From Monodelphis domestica (taxonomy: Eukaryota > Chordata > Mammalia > Didelphimorphia > Didelphidae), in NCBI RefSeq assembly GCF_027887165.1, contig NC_077229.1:204749753-204813752 (forward strand): 64,000 bases of DNA, written 5' to 3'. Shown in pieces: positions 36,956 to 49,400 of the stretch; within the stretch, counting starts at the first letter, position 1, and the number at the start of each line of letters is the position of its first letter. A program made the translations under genes and the position numbers. Under the pieces are notes generated by a model. That model was not told the origin of the DNA. It searched no databases and saw only the letters and a list, made by a program, of their open reading frames with translations.

Positions 36956-39500
36956 CACATATATATATACCCCACCACTTCACAACCCTATGCCTACAAT
37001 CTTTAATTCACCTCTACATCATTTTTGTTGTTGTTGTAATCAGAGACTATTTTATTCTCATAGTCAAATTGTGATCTAGAAAACGTAAATAACTTTCATG
37101 CTATGATGTGTTTTAACATGATAAAATCATGATTAGAACCCTAATCTCCTATCTCCTGGAGCAGTACTATTATCTCATGTGCTGTGCTATACTGTAACCG
37201 GGACTAGGTTATTCTTATCTCTGGAATATGCTTCTTCATTTTTTATTTAGAATATTTTTCATTGTTATACGATTCATGATTTTCCCCCAACCATCTCCCC
37301 TCCCCCACCCAGAGCTGACAAGCAGTTCCACTGGGTTATACATGTATCATTGTTCAAAACCTATTTCCATGTTATTCATATTTCCAGTAGAGTGATCTTT
37401 TAATATCAAAACCCTAATCATATCACCATCGAACTATGTGATCGATCATATGTTTTTCTTCTGAGTTTCTGCTCCCACAGTTCTTTCTCTGGATGTGGAT
37501 ATCATTCTTTCTCATAAATTCCTCAGAATTGTCCTGTATGATTGCATTGCTGCTAGAAGAGAAGTCCATTACATTCAATTGTACCACAGTGTATCAGTCT
37601 TTGTACACAACATTCTCCTGGTTCTGCTCCTTTAGCTCTGCATCAATGCCTGGAGGTCTTTCCAGTTCACATGGAATTTCTCCAGCTCATCATTCCTTTA
37701 AGCACAATAGTATTCCATCACCATCAGATCCCACAATTTGTTCAGTCATACCTCAATCAATGGGCACCCCTTCATTTTCCATTTTTTTGCCACCACAAAG
37801 AGCACAGGTATAAATAGTTTTGTACAAGTATTTTCCCTATTGTCTCTGGTGTATGAACCTAGCAGTGGTATGGCTGGATCAAAGGGCAGGCATTCTTTTA
37901 AAGCCCTTTGGGCATAATTCCAAATTGCCTCCCAGAATGGATCCATAGCTGTTCCAGCAGTATATTAGTGTCCCAATTTTGTCACACCCCCTCCAACATT
38001 TATCACTTTCCTTTGTTGCCATATTGGCCAGTCTGCTAGGTGTAAGATGGTACCTCAGAGTTGTTTTTATATGTATTTCTCTAAACAGGAGGGATTTAGA
38101 ACACTTTTTCACATGCTTATTAATAGTTTTGATTTCTTCATGTGAAAACTGCCTATTCATGTCCCTTGACCATTTGTTGATTGGGGAACAGCTTGATTTT
38201 TTGAAATTTGACTTAGTTTCTTATATATTTGGGAAGTTAAACCTTTGTCAGAGAATGTTGTTATAAAAAATGTTTCCCCAGTTTTGTTGCTTTCCTTCTA
38301 ATTTTGGTTGCATTGGTTATGTTTGCACAAACTCTTTTTAATTTGATATAATCAAAGTCATTCATTTTATATTTTTTAATGTCCTCTATCTCTTGCTTGG
38401 TCTTAAATTCCTTCCTTAACACAGATCTAACAGGTATACCCTTCTATAGTCACCTAATTTATTTCACTTTTTATATTTAAGTCATTTACCCATTCTGAAT
38501 TTATCTTGGTATTGGGTATAAGATGTTCATCTAAACCTAATTTTTCCCATACTGTTTTTCACTTTTCCCAGCAGTTTTGTCAAATAGTGAGTTCTTGTCT
38601 TCAAAGCTCTGATCTTTGGGTTTATCAAACAACAGCTTGCTGAGGTCATTTAGTCTTACTCTATTCTGTTGATCCACCCTTCTATTTCTTAACCAGTATT
38701 GTTTTGATGACCACTGCTTTATAGTACAGTTTAAGATCTGGTACTGTGAGGCCCCCATCCTTCACATTTTTTTTCCATTATTTCCCTTGATATTCTTGAT
38801 CTTTTGTTCTTCCAGATGAACTTTGTTATTTTTTTTTCTAATTCTATAAAAAAGTTTTTTGGTGATTTGATAGGTATGGCACTGAATAGATTAATTTGGG
38901 TAAGATTGTTGATTTAATTATGTTAGCTCATCCTACCCATGAGCAATTAATGTTTTTCCAATTATTTAGATCTAGTTTTAATTGTGTGAAGTGTTTTGTG
39001 GTTGTGTTCATATAATTCCTGTGTTTGTCTTAATTGATAAATTCCTTAATATTTTATATTGTCTAGAGTGGTTTTAAATGGAGCTTCTTTTTCTAACTCC
39101 TGTTGCTGAATTTTGTTGGAAATATACAGAAATGCTGATGATTTATCTTGTATCATGCAACTTTGCTAAAGTTGTTAATTATTTCCACTAATCTTTTAGT
39201 TGATTTTCTAGGTTTCTTTAAGTATACCATCAAATCATCTGCAAAGAATGATAATTTAGTTTCCTCATTGCCTACTTTAATCCCTTCAATTTATTTTTCT
39301 TCTCCAATTGCTACTGCTAGCATTTCTGTACAATGCTAAATAACAGAGGTGATAATGGGCATCCTTGCTTCACTCCTGAACTTATTGGGAAGGCTTCTAA
39401 CTTGTCCCCATTGCAGATGATATTTGCTGATGTTTTTAAATATATACTGTTTATTATTTTGAGGAATGGCCCTTCTTTTCCTATACTTCCTATTGTTTTC

Positions 39501-39545
39501 TTTTTTTTTAATTTTATAGTATTTTATTTGATCATTTCCATGCAT
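39501..39545 (-). mobile_element. 45-bp retroinsertion with perfect 14-bp target duplication
   Basis: Flanked by TTCCTATTGTTTTC at 39487-39500 and 39546-39559. The minus strand reads atgcatggaaatgatcaaat, then a tail preceded by AATAAA and ending in A8. It looks like the extreme 3' end of a younger L1 transcript. Confidence 0.88.
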
Positions 39546-40395
39546 TTCCTATTGTTTTCAATAGGAATAGGTATTGTATTTTGTCAAAGTCTTTTCCTGT
39601 ATCTATTGAGAAATCATATGATTTCTGTTGGTTTGATTATTGATATGGTCAATTATGTGTATGGCTTTCCTAACATTAGACCATCCTTTCATTCCTGGTA
39701 TAAATCTCACCTAGTCATAGTGAATAATCCTTATGATAATTTGCTATAGTCTTTTTGCTAGAATTTTATTTTAGATTTTTGCATCTATGTTCATTGAGGA
39801 GATTGGTCTATATTTTCTCTGTTTTCAGTCTGCCTGGCTTAGGTATCAGTATCATATTTGTGTCATAAAAATAACTTGGTAGGACTCCTTCTTTGCTTAT
39901 TTTGTCAAATAGTTTGTGTTGTATTAGGATTAGTTGTTCTTTAAATGTTTGATAGAATTTACTTGTGATTCCATCTGGACCTGGGAAATTTCTCTTAGAA
40001 AGTCCCTTGATAGCTTGTTTAATTTCTTTTTCTGAGATGGGATTATTTAAGTATTCTATTTTTCTCTTTTATTAATCTAGGCAATTTATATATTTGTAAA
40101 TATCTACCCATTTCACCTAGATTGTCATATTTACTGCCATATAATTGGGTAAAATAGTTCTTAAGAATTACCTTAATTTGCTCAGTAGAGGTGAGATCAC
40201 TCTTTTCACCTCTGATACTGTCAATTTGTTTCTCTTCTTTTTTTATTAGATTAGCCAGTACTTTATTTTATTTGTTTTTTCAAAGTACCAGGCCCTAGTC
40301 TTATTTTTTAGCTCAAAAGTTCTTTTACTTTCAAATTAATTAATTTCTCCTTTAATTTTTAGGATTTCCAATTTAGTTTCTATCTGGGAATTTTC

Positions 40396-40598
40396 TTTTT
40401 TTAATAAACCCTTACCTTCTGTCTTGGAATCAATACTGTATATTGGTTCCAAGGCTGAAAAGTGGTAAGAGCTAGGCAATGGGGGTTAAGTGACTTGTCC
40501 AGGGTCACACAGCTGGGAAGTATCTGAGGCCAGATTTTAATCTAGGACCCCCGTCTCTATGCCTGGCTCTCAATCCACTGAGCTACCCAGCTGCCCTT
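40396..40598 (-). mobile_element. Marsupial tRNA-derived SINE within the L1
   Basis: Complete reverse-orientation SINE. Target duplication tatctgggaattttc (40381-40395) and tatctggggactttt (40599-40613). Confidence 0.9.
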
Positions 40599-42038
40599 TA
40601 TCTGGGGACTTTTAATTTGTTCTTTTTCTAATTTTTTAAGTTGAAAAATCAATTCATTGATCTCCTCCCTCTTGGTTTTGATGTTATAGGCACTCAGAGA
40701 TATACATTTTCCCCTGAGTACTGCTTTGGCTGTATCCCATAGGTTTTGATATGTTGCCACCCCATTGTCATTCTTTTTAATGAAGTCCATAATTATTTTT
40801 ATGATTTCTTTTTTGATCCACCAGTTTTGAAGGATTAGATTATTTAGTTTCCAATTAAATTTAAATTTGCCTTTCCATGGACCCTTGTTAATTATAATTT
40901 TGATCACATTGTGATCTGAAAAAGTTGCATTATTTCTGCTTTTCTGTATATGTTTGCAATATTTCTATGCCCTAGTACATGGTTAATCTTTTTATATATC
41001 TGAGGTACTACTGAGAAGAACATATATTCCTTTTTATCCCTGTTCATTTTTCTCCAGATAGCTATTAACTCTAATTTTTCTAGTATTTCTTTCACTTCTT
41101 ATTTTTCAGTTTGATTCATATAGTTCTGAAAGAGGAATGTTGATATCCCACACCAGTATGGTCTTATAGTTTAGTTCTTCCTTGAGCTCCTTTATTTTTT
41201 CCTTTAGAAATCTAGATGCTATACCATTTGGTGCATATATGTATAGAATTTATATTACTTCATTGTTTATAGTACCTTTTAGGAAGATATAATTTCCTTC
41301 CTCATCTCTTTTAATCAGACCTATTTTTGCTTTAACTTTGTCTGAGATCATGATCGCTACTCTTGCCTTTTTTACTTTAGATGATTCATAATAAATTCTG
41401 CTCCAGCCTTTTACCTTTATTCTGTGTATGTCACTGTGTCACAAATGTGTTTCTTGTAAATAACATATAGTAGGATTTTGGTTTTTAATGCAATCTGCTA
41501 TCTGCTTCTATTTTTTTTTTTTTTGTGATTTAATCCCATCCACATTTAGTGTTATGATTACTGTGTGTTGCCATCTATGGTATCCCCTTTAAATCTTGCT
41601 CTATTCCCCTTCTCTCTGTTCCTCCTCACCAATATTTTGCTTTTTTTTACTTTTTTTGTCCACTCCCCCAACTTCCTCCTTTCTCTAATTATCTCTCTCT
41701 TCCCTTAACTTATTCTACTTCTACTTCTCTGGGTAAGATAGACTTCTGTACCCCACTGAGTATACTTGTTTTATCCTCTCTGAGTCACTTATGAAGAGTA
41801 AAGTTTAGGTATTTCCCATGACCACCCTTATCCTCCTTCTCTATAATGATTTTTCATGCCTCTTTATGTTATATTTACCCCATCCTATCTCTCCCTTCCC
41901 TAATCTTAGTGAAACCCTCTCTTTCAGCCCTTGATTGATTTTTTTATATATAATTCATATGTATACATATCATTCATACATACATATCATTTCATCACAT
42001 TTATATATATATCATATCATCATAATCACCCCTCTTTT

Positions 42039-42258
42039 TATTTTTTTATTTAAAAAAAAATTTAAAACCCTTACCTTCCATCTTGGAGTCAATACTATGT
42101 ATTGGCTCCAAGACAAAAGAGTGGTAAGGGCTAGGCAATGGAGGTCAAGTGACTTGCCCAGGGTCACACTGCTGGGAAGTATCTGAGTCCAGATTTGAAC
42201 CCAGGACCTCCTGTCTCTAGGCCTGACTCTCAATCCACTGAGCCACCCAGCTGCCCCC
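42039..42258 (-). mobile_element. Marsupial tRNA-derived SINE within the L1
   Basis: Complete reverse-orientation SINE. Flanked by aatcacccctctttt (42024-42038) and aatcagccctcttt (42259-42272). Confidence 0.9.
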
Positions 42259-43655
42259 AATCAGCCCTCTTTGTGAGTAAATTCTTTCTATCTTCTCTAC
42301 TACTGAGTAATTTTTGAGAATTAAAGAAAAATCTCTTTTCTGTAGACATATAAACATTTTGACCTTAATGAGTCCCTTAAATTTTCTCTTTCTTAGTGAC
42401 CATTTGGGGCTTCTCTTGTGTCTCATATTTAGACTTCAAATTTTTTGTTTAGGTCTGGTTTATTCCTCAGGAATGCTTGGAAACCTTCTATCTTATTGAA
42501 TGTCTATTTCCCCCCTGAAAGAATATACTCAGTTTTGCTGAATAGGCAACTCTGAGTTGTAATCCCAAATCCTTTGCCTTATTAAATATCATATTCCATG
42601 CTTTTTGATCCTTTAATATAGAAGCCGCTAAGTCCTTTGTGATCCTGATTGTAGCTCATGGTATTTGAATGGTTTCTTTCTGGCTGCATGAAGAATTTTT
42701 TTCCTTGGCTTGATGGCTCTTGAATTTAGCTAGGATCTCTGGGCAGTTATTTTTGAAAATTTATTGTAATATGATGTCCAAAGTTTTTTCTTATCATGGC
42801 TTTCAGAGAGTCCAATAATTCTCAAATTGTCTCTCCTAGATCTATTTTCTAGGTCAGTTGTTTTATTAATATTTCATATTTTCCTCTCTTTTTTATTCTT
42901 TTGATTCTGATTTATTGTTTTTTGATTTCTCATGATATTATTAGTTTCTAGATGGTCAGTTCTGATTTTTAAGGCCAGATTTTCTTCTGTCAGCTTTTGG
43001 TTTTCCTTTTTCAATTGTTCCATTTCTTCTTGCATTTCTCTTCCCCACTTTTCTTTCTCTTTCATTTCTCTTCCCTACTTTTCCTCTGCCTCTCTTAATT
43101 GGTTTCTTAAGTCTTTTTTGTGTTCTTCTAGAATCTGTGTCCCAATCCATATTTTTCTTTTGTACTTTGTGTGTGTTTTCTTTGCTTTCACTGTCCCCTT
43201 ATGTATCTGTACCTTGCTTATTGTCTCCATAAAAATTCCTTAGAGTTAGCTGATTTTTTGTTGTTTGCTCGTTTTTCTTATCTAATTACAGGTAAGCTTG
43301 GGGGGTGGTGGTGATGTGATGGGCTGAGGGCTCTGAGAGCCTGCTCCTCCTCTTGATTCAATTGACCCTTATGTTAATAGCTTAAAGATTTGCCTCAGGC
43401 TTAGGTGTAAGCTTTTGATCTCACTCTGAACTTGATCAGGGCAGGGGTTGTGTACTTGATCCAGTTAGGCACACCTTTGATTGTCCTATCTTGAAACTCT
43501 GCCCTGTGCTTTTGGGTTTTTCTTTTCTTGTAAGATGTTTCACTCTATCTCCTTTTTGATTCTTTCACTCCTGTGTTGTGGTGATATTTTAGTTTTGATC
43601 AGAGAAGATTTTCATGGTGGCACAGAACTACTCTGGATTACTCTGCCATCATCAT

Positions 43656-44750
43656 GCCTACATCATTATTAACAAAAAACCTACTGATTAATACCATCCC
43701 AAATTGCATAATTTTAAAAAGTAAATATTAGTGAAAATCCATTTGGGAAGATAGACAACATCTATTGTTTCAATTAATTCTGCTTTTAGAAACCCACTGG
43801 TTCTAGGTTCAAACCAAGCATTATAAAATCCAGAGCATCTGAATAGAAAATATTTAGTCAATTCATTCATTGCCTGAAGAAACTGCTTTTTTCTTAATAT
43901 TGCACAAGATTACTTCTATGTAAAAAAAAAGCTTCCAAAAAAGCAAAGGAAAATGAAGAGCACAAAAATAAGAATAAATAAAAAGAGTGAATATAACAAA
44001 ATTATCTTTTTTTTCATTATTTTCCTTAAGATTTATGAAAATGGTAAATTTCTAAATAAGACAAAGTACAAAGTTATTGTCAGTGTTAAAATTAATAACT
44101 GGAATTTTGTTCATTTTTCTCCTCTAGTATATAATTTCCCTGCTTTGTGTTTCCATTTTTTCCATTTGAAATACAAATGATAACAATTTTATTATTTTAT
44201 ATTTATTGTATATTATGGAGAAATGATAAAAATCTGTATGTAATCTGACTTTTCCCCTTTGCTTTATATATGATCTCTATAGAATACAGCCCCAATAATG
44301 CAACACGAAAGCAGGAAAATAAGATTTTTTAATACTTTGTTGGGTTTAGATTTTAATATATATGTATATGGAATATATGTGGAAAATATGAGAGATGGCA
44401 TATTAGGTAAAGGCCTAGCCTTAGTGTTAAGAAAACCTGAATTAGTCCCATGTCGGATATATATTGGCTTTGTGACAGTAGGAAAGTCACTTCACTTCTT
44501 GGACTATAGATTCAGATGAGCTTTAGGATTGTATCTATAGGGGGTATTTCCACCCTGGAAGATATCTACACCCAATGAAATCACAGATTATGAAGAAAAT
44601 CAAGTATATATGCCTACATGTATTAAATATAGTATCTAGTTAGTAGACAAAATATATATTCCAAATCACACATAATTTTGAATGTTTTTCATGTCTCCCA
44701 AAAATATGCTCTTAATTTAACCTAGAAATCTAAATTTTAGAAATTATATT
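43656..44750. other. Intergenic, mostly unassigned
   Basis: AT-rich sequence to the right of the L1. A MIR-like trace lies at about 44385-44530 ('gtgttaagaaaacctgaatt...gtgacagtaggaaagtcacttcacttcttgg'). Nothing else is recognised. Confidence 0.45.
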
Positions 44751-44754
44751 TAGA

Positions 44755-45600
44755 AATCTCAAACTCAACATGTTCAAAAAAGAATCATCTCTTCTTTTAA
44801 AGTATTCCCCTCTTATGGACTTTCTTATTTGTGCTAAGGGTAACATTATCCTGTCAGTCATCCAGATTTTACAAACCTGCCAATCATCCTTGACTCTTTA
44901 TTTCTCCCCAACACTGAGTCAATTGTTAAATTTTGTGGGGTTTGCTTCCACAGTATATTTCCTATCCTTTCAGGTCTCTCCACTCAAGAGTCCACTACCT
45001 AGTAGTGTAGACCATCACCATCTCCCACCTGGATTATTAATAATGCTGCACCTCCCCAATGGTATCACTGTCTCCAGTCTCTTTCCTCTTAAATCTATCC
45101 TCTGCAAAAGTGTCCAAAACAGTATACTCAAAACACAAAGGTCTGGCCTCATCAGTTCATGTCCAAGAAGCTCCAGTGGTTCCTTCTTGCTTTTTAAATA
45201 AAATACAAATTCTGCTTGGCTTTTCAAGCCCCTCATAATCTAGTTTCACTCTCCCTTCACATAGTTTACATTCTAGCCAACTGGACCTGCCTGCAAATTA
45301 CCCATATACTACTGGGACAGGTAACTGTCCAGAATGCTTAGAAAGCATTTCTTTTTCCATGATTCCTAATAGAATTCTTAGTGTCCTTCAAAGTTCAGAT
45401 CAAGATTCCATCTTCTACAGAAACCTATTCTGATCTCCATAGTTACTATGGAACACTCCCCAGAATTAACTTTTTTCTTTTTCTTTTTTCTATCTATCTA
45501 CCTATGTATCTGTCTGTCTATCTAATCTCATAGAATGTACATTCTTTGAAGGCAGGGAGTGTTAGCTTTTTGTCTTTGTATCCCATACTATCCCTTAATC
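44755..45600 (+). mobile_element. L2 LINE 3' region
   Basis: Long L2-type stretch: 'aactcaacatgttcaaaaaagaa', 'caatcatccttgactctttatttctcccc', 'tcatgtccaagaagctccagtgg', 'atagaatgtacattctttgaaggcaggg'. It includes an ATCT/GTCT microsatellite at about 45490-45525. Confidence 0.75.
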
Positions 45601-45609
45601 ATGTAGAAA

Positions 45610-45800
45610 GACTTGCAGATCTTAGTTCCTAATCCTCCAACATCATTAATTGTGACTCTAGGCAAGTCACTTGCCCAGTTTCATCTCTAATGTGGAAATA
45701 AGAAAAACACACTTCACAGGATTGTGGTTAGGTTCGTATGAGATAGCATATATAAAAGGGCTTTGCTAATCACAATGTGCTCCATAAATGTTGATTATTT
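45610..45800 (+). repeat. MIR SINE 3' part
   Basis: 'gtgactctaggcaagtcacttgcccagtttcatc...gattgtggttaggttcgtatgagatagc' with a trailing 'tccataaatg'. Old MIR, plus orientation. Confidence 0.65.
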
Positions 45801-45917
45801 GGATTAATTATTGTTTCATAAATGCTTGTTGTTACCTCTTTCCTGTTTTCTAAGGCAGCCTACTCTGTAGCTATCCTGTAGCTCACTCAGCTGTTTCCCC
45901 AGAGTAACACTAATTAC

Positions 45918-46031
45918 CTGCACCTTCTTCTTTCTTGAGCTTGGCCAAGTGCCTTGACTGACTCTGGCTAAACTTATAAAATGCACGGGGACCCCACAGC
46001 TCTTGAGTCTTCTGCTGGCATTCCTGCTGAC
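45918..46031 (-). other. Exon-like segment of unknown gene or transcript
   Basis: On the minus strand, a long pyrimidine tract (T/C run complementary to 46036-46062) ends in ccattag at 46032. A 114-nt segment free of stops in two frames follows, closed by GTGCAG|gtaatt. The more protein-like frame starts QQECQQKTQELWGPRAFYKF and ends HLAKLKKEEGA. I do not recognise it. It lies about 380 bp upstream of the SYCP2L start on the opposite strand. It could be an alternative 5' exon of GCM2, a non-coding divergent transcript, or chance. Confidence 0.3.
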
Positions 46032-46267
46032 CTAATGGGGGGGAAGAAGAAAAGAAAAAAAGGCTTTCACACAAAATTGGTTCAAGACTTTACTTGGTTC
46101 ATAAGTTTGTCCTGGGGTTTGCCTTTGGGAATCTAGAAGTCATCGCTTTGAGGGTCCAAGAGCCTGTGGTTCCAGAACCTGGAGGGAGGTGGGAGGAGCA
46201 GAGGAAGTAATTACTTGGCTGGCTGGATTCCTGAAGTCCCCCGGCCCACAGGCTCCTTAGGGCCAAA

Positions 46268-46273
46268 CACGTG
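46268..46273 (+). promoter_or_regulatory. E-box CACGTG upstream of SYCP2L exon 1
   Basis: Palindromic CACGTG followed by AC, 140 bp before the proposed SYCP2L start, in the locally GC-richest stretch of this intergenic region. The site is seen directly; its use as a promoter element is inference. Confidence 0.35.
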
Positions 46274-46412
46274 ACCCACGGAGGTCAGAAGTCCCGTGGC
46301 CCAGAGCTGCAGCTGTGCCAAATCTGCGGGGCTGGACCAGCTGCCTCTTATTATCTTAGTGCTGAATGTCCTCTGAGGCTGAGAGGATTACTCTTGGTAG
46401 CGGAGCTGAACG

Positions 46413-46418
46413 ATGGAG
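46413..46418 (+). CDS. SYCP2L: SYCP2L exon 1 coding part (Met-Glu)
   Basis: ATGGAG followed by a strong donor gtgagt. Only two codons are coding; the 5' UTR lies to the left in a GC-richer stretch. It was chosen because its phase joins exon 2 in frame and the distance to GCM2 fits a divergent promoter. The exact N terminus is the least certain part of the model. Confidence 0.6.
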
Positions 46419-49400
46419 GTGAGTGCTGTGGGGAGGGTGCAGAGCTGAAGCCACTACTCTACCTTAGCCACAATGAAGAATTGGCCAGGGTCTCCTTTCT
46501 AGCTGGGGTGTGTTGAACTAGAGGAGAAAAGGAATTGATTTTCTGCCTTGGCGGTATGGGACATAAACATAGTTTAGTTTCTATAGGGTGGGACAAATTC
46601 TAGCTGCTAAACTGCATGTAGTAGTGCAGAACAATGTACTAGCACTGTATAATTTATGAGGTACTGGATTCAAATTCTAGATGAGTCAACAAACCCTGGA
46701 TCTTTGTATAACTTGTGAGATCTTCTTGGTCTTGTTAGCTGAGGAAATAGTAAACCTTTTGTCATTTTTTGAAGAAAATCCATTTTACCTTGCTTGCTAA
46801 AATTTTTTAGCAGTCTAGATAAGGGCAAAGAAGCAAAAATGATGATTTTTTTTAAAAAAAGGCTTGTGATAAAAGGAGTATGATAATGTCCAGACATTTC
46901 TAACCTGGCATGTGTAAATATTTTTTTACAGTATTTTGATAACTACTTCAACATTGTTTGCTTTCTAATCCTGTGGTTTATGTATTTGAAAATATTATCC
47001 TGAAGAAGCATCTATGTGCTTCACCAGGCTGCTAAGACAACTTACATAAAAGATGTTGAGAACTGCTGTAGATCAATGTTAATGGAAATTTGAAAATGGT
47101 GTGGATTCCTTGGAATCATAGACTTAGAACTGAAAAGAGTCTTACAACCCATCAACCGCATCTTTTTTTTCTGGTATTAAATTTTATTCTTCCCCAATTA
47201 CATGTAAAAACAGTTTCCAACATTTTCCAAAGAATATAAAGTCACAAATTCTCTCCTTCCCAACCCCCTTTGAGATGGTAAGCAATCTCATATAGATTTT
47301 ACTTGTGCAATCATGCAAAACATTTCCCCATATTTTCCTTTTGTGGAAGGAAACTCAAATCTGAAAAAAAAAATTAGGAAAGTGAAAAAAGATTGTTTTG
47401 ATGTAGATTCAGACATTTTTTTTTCTCTGAAAATTGATGTCATTTTTTTTTTATCAAGAGTGCTTTGGGATAATTTTGGACTGCTGAGAATAGTTGTTAT
47501 TGGTAAGGTATTCCTGTTACTGTACAATGTATTCATGATTCTGCTTATTTCACTCTGCTTTAGTCTGTGTAAATCTTTCCAGGTTTTCCTGAGTTCCTCC
47601 TGCTCATTTCTTAGAGCACAATAGTATTCCATTACAATTATATACTATAACTTAGCCATTTCCAAATTGATGGATATCCCCTCACTTTCCAAGTCTTTGC
47701 CACCTCAAAAAAGAGCTACTTTAAATATTTTTGTATGTATGAGTCCTTCCCTTTTTTGGTTTTTATCTCTTTAGGATACAAACCTAGTAACAGTGTTAAT
47801 TTGTTAAAGAGTATGTTTTGTTTTATAGCCTCTTGGACATAGGTTCAAATTAATCTCTGGAATGATTGAATCAGTTTACAACTCTCCCAGTAGAGAATTA
47901 GTGTCTCACTTTTCCCACATCCCCTCTAAGTTTTGTCATTTTCCTTTTCTGTCATAACTGCCAATCTAATGGAGCTCCAGTCTGAGAATATCAGAAAAGT
48001 TTTCCTTTATAATGTCCTCATGGAGCTGACAAGCAACTCCACTGGATTATACATGTATCATTGTTCAAAATCTATTTCCATGATATTCATATTTGCAATA
48101 CTGATCTTTTAAAGCCCAAATTCAATCATATCCTCATCAAACTACATGATTGATCATATGTTTTTCTTCTGCGTGTCTACTCCCACAGTTCTTTCCCTGG
48201 ATGTGGATAGTGTTCTTTCTCATAAATTCCTCTGTGTCCCAGGATTGTAACCTAGTTCTTTGTATGGGCAATGAGAAAAGAGTCTTGCACTCAGAGCCAG
48301 CAAAGGGATTCCTGTAATCTCCTTTTGAACAGTTGTCTTGACCCTCTTTACCATCTATGGCTGAGAGTTCCAAAAGCCTTATCTGCTGCTTCAGCTATGC
48401 TCCACCTCCACCCAGGTGCACTAGATCCTTCCTGTCAGCCTTCTAAGTTTCTTGGGGGTTGAAAAAATTACTTTACCTTTTCTTTTGTGGGTTATGCTGT
48501 TCCAGAATTCATTTCAAAGTGTTCTAACATAGCTTTTTAGAGGGTAATTTGGTAGAAATAAGATGGGTCCCTGTACCTTATCCACTATCTTGTCTCTGGC
48601 CTCTAACCCCCAGCCCCATCCTTTTACCTATAAGGAAACTGACATTGGAAAGTTAAGGGTCTTGTCCCATGTCACACAGTCAGTAAATGTCTGAGGTAAT
48701 ATTTGAACCCAGGTGAACTACAAATTGAATGCCCTATCTAAATTTCCCGGCCCTCTTCCTCCTTTCTGTGCAAGGAGGTAACTCCAAAGAAGTGCTTTAT
48801 TGTTAAATCATTTTAATTTTCCTCGTGAATGATAAATTGTTTTTAATCCTCAGTTTTAGATTTTTATTCAGAGAATCACATTTGAACTATTTTGGCTTAC
48901 TATTTCTGTTAAAATTTTTCCCTCACAAATGTTAATTTTAAAAAATTATAATTTTTTCTTAGTCCTATAAAAAGGTTTTGAGCTAACAAGTGGTTATTAT
49001 TCCTACTAAAACTATAAACTTTAAATATGAATTATTTTAAAATAATGATAATCTGTCTTACTGTTTGAAAAGTTATTAAATAAAAACTAAAAACTTCTTT
49101 TTATCAGGTACAGGTAGAGAATGAGAAAGCTCCTTCATATAACATCACTGAAGAGGCCAAGAGTGTGTCTGTACCAGCTGAGTTCTCTGTAAAGATAAAC
49201 TTTGTTTTGTGTTCTCTCCAATACTTACTATGTAAAGTAGTTATGTTCATTTTATATATGCATTCTTGCATTTACTTTCAAATTGGACTTTCACACTATA
49301 GAGGTTAAGACAATAATTGGACTTAGTGAAATTAAAATAATTGTGATTTATAATGTATATATTTTAGATGTAGACTATTGAGTATTAACTTAATGTTTGC

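Larger units (their letters stand above)
37225..43655 (-). mobile_element. Near-full-length, decayed marsupial L1 (about 6.0 kb without insertions)
   Basis: In minus-strand order: a 5' region (43655 to about 43250); ORF1 with coiled-coil text (GREMQEEMEQLKKENQKLTE near 43030); the ORF2 endonuclease region (41.6-41.0 kb); reverse transcriptase with the catalytic motif S-F-F-A-D-D-L at 39230-39250 (FADD complement 39234-39245); the C-terminal region (MNRQFSHEEIKTI at 38160, RYHLTP, CWRGC); a 3' UTR; and an A-tail complement near 37230. Both ORFs carry stops and frameshifts, so it is not active. Two SINEs and a 45-bp retrocopy are inserted in it. It separates the GCM2 and SYCP2L promoters. Confidence 0.9.

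Noticed and set aside
37746-38160. Host genes in the ORFs reading MNRQFSHEEIKTI and similar
   Set aside because: These are L1 ORF2 C-terminal remnants, repeated at 6.5 kb and 38.1 kb.
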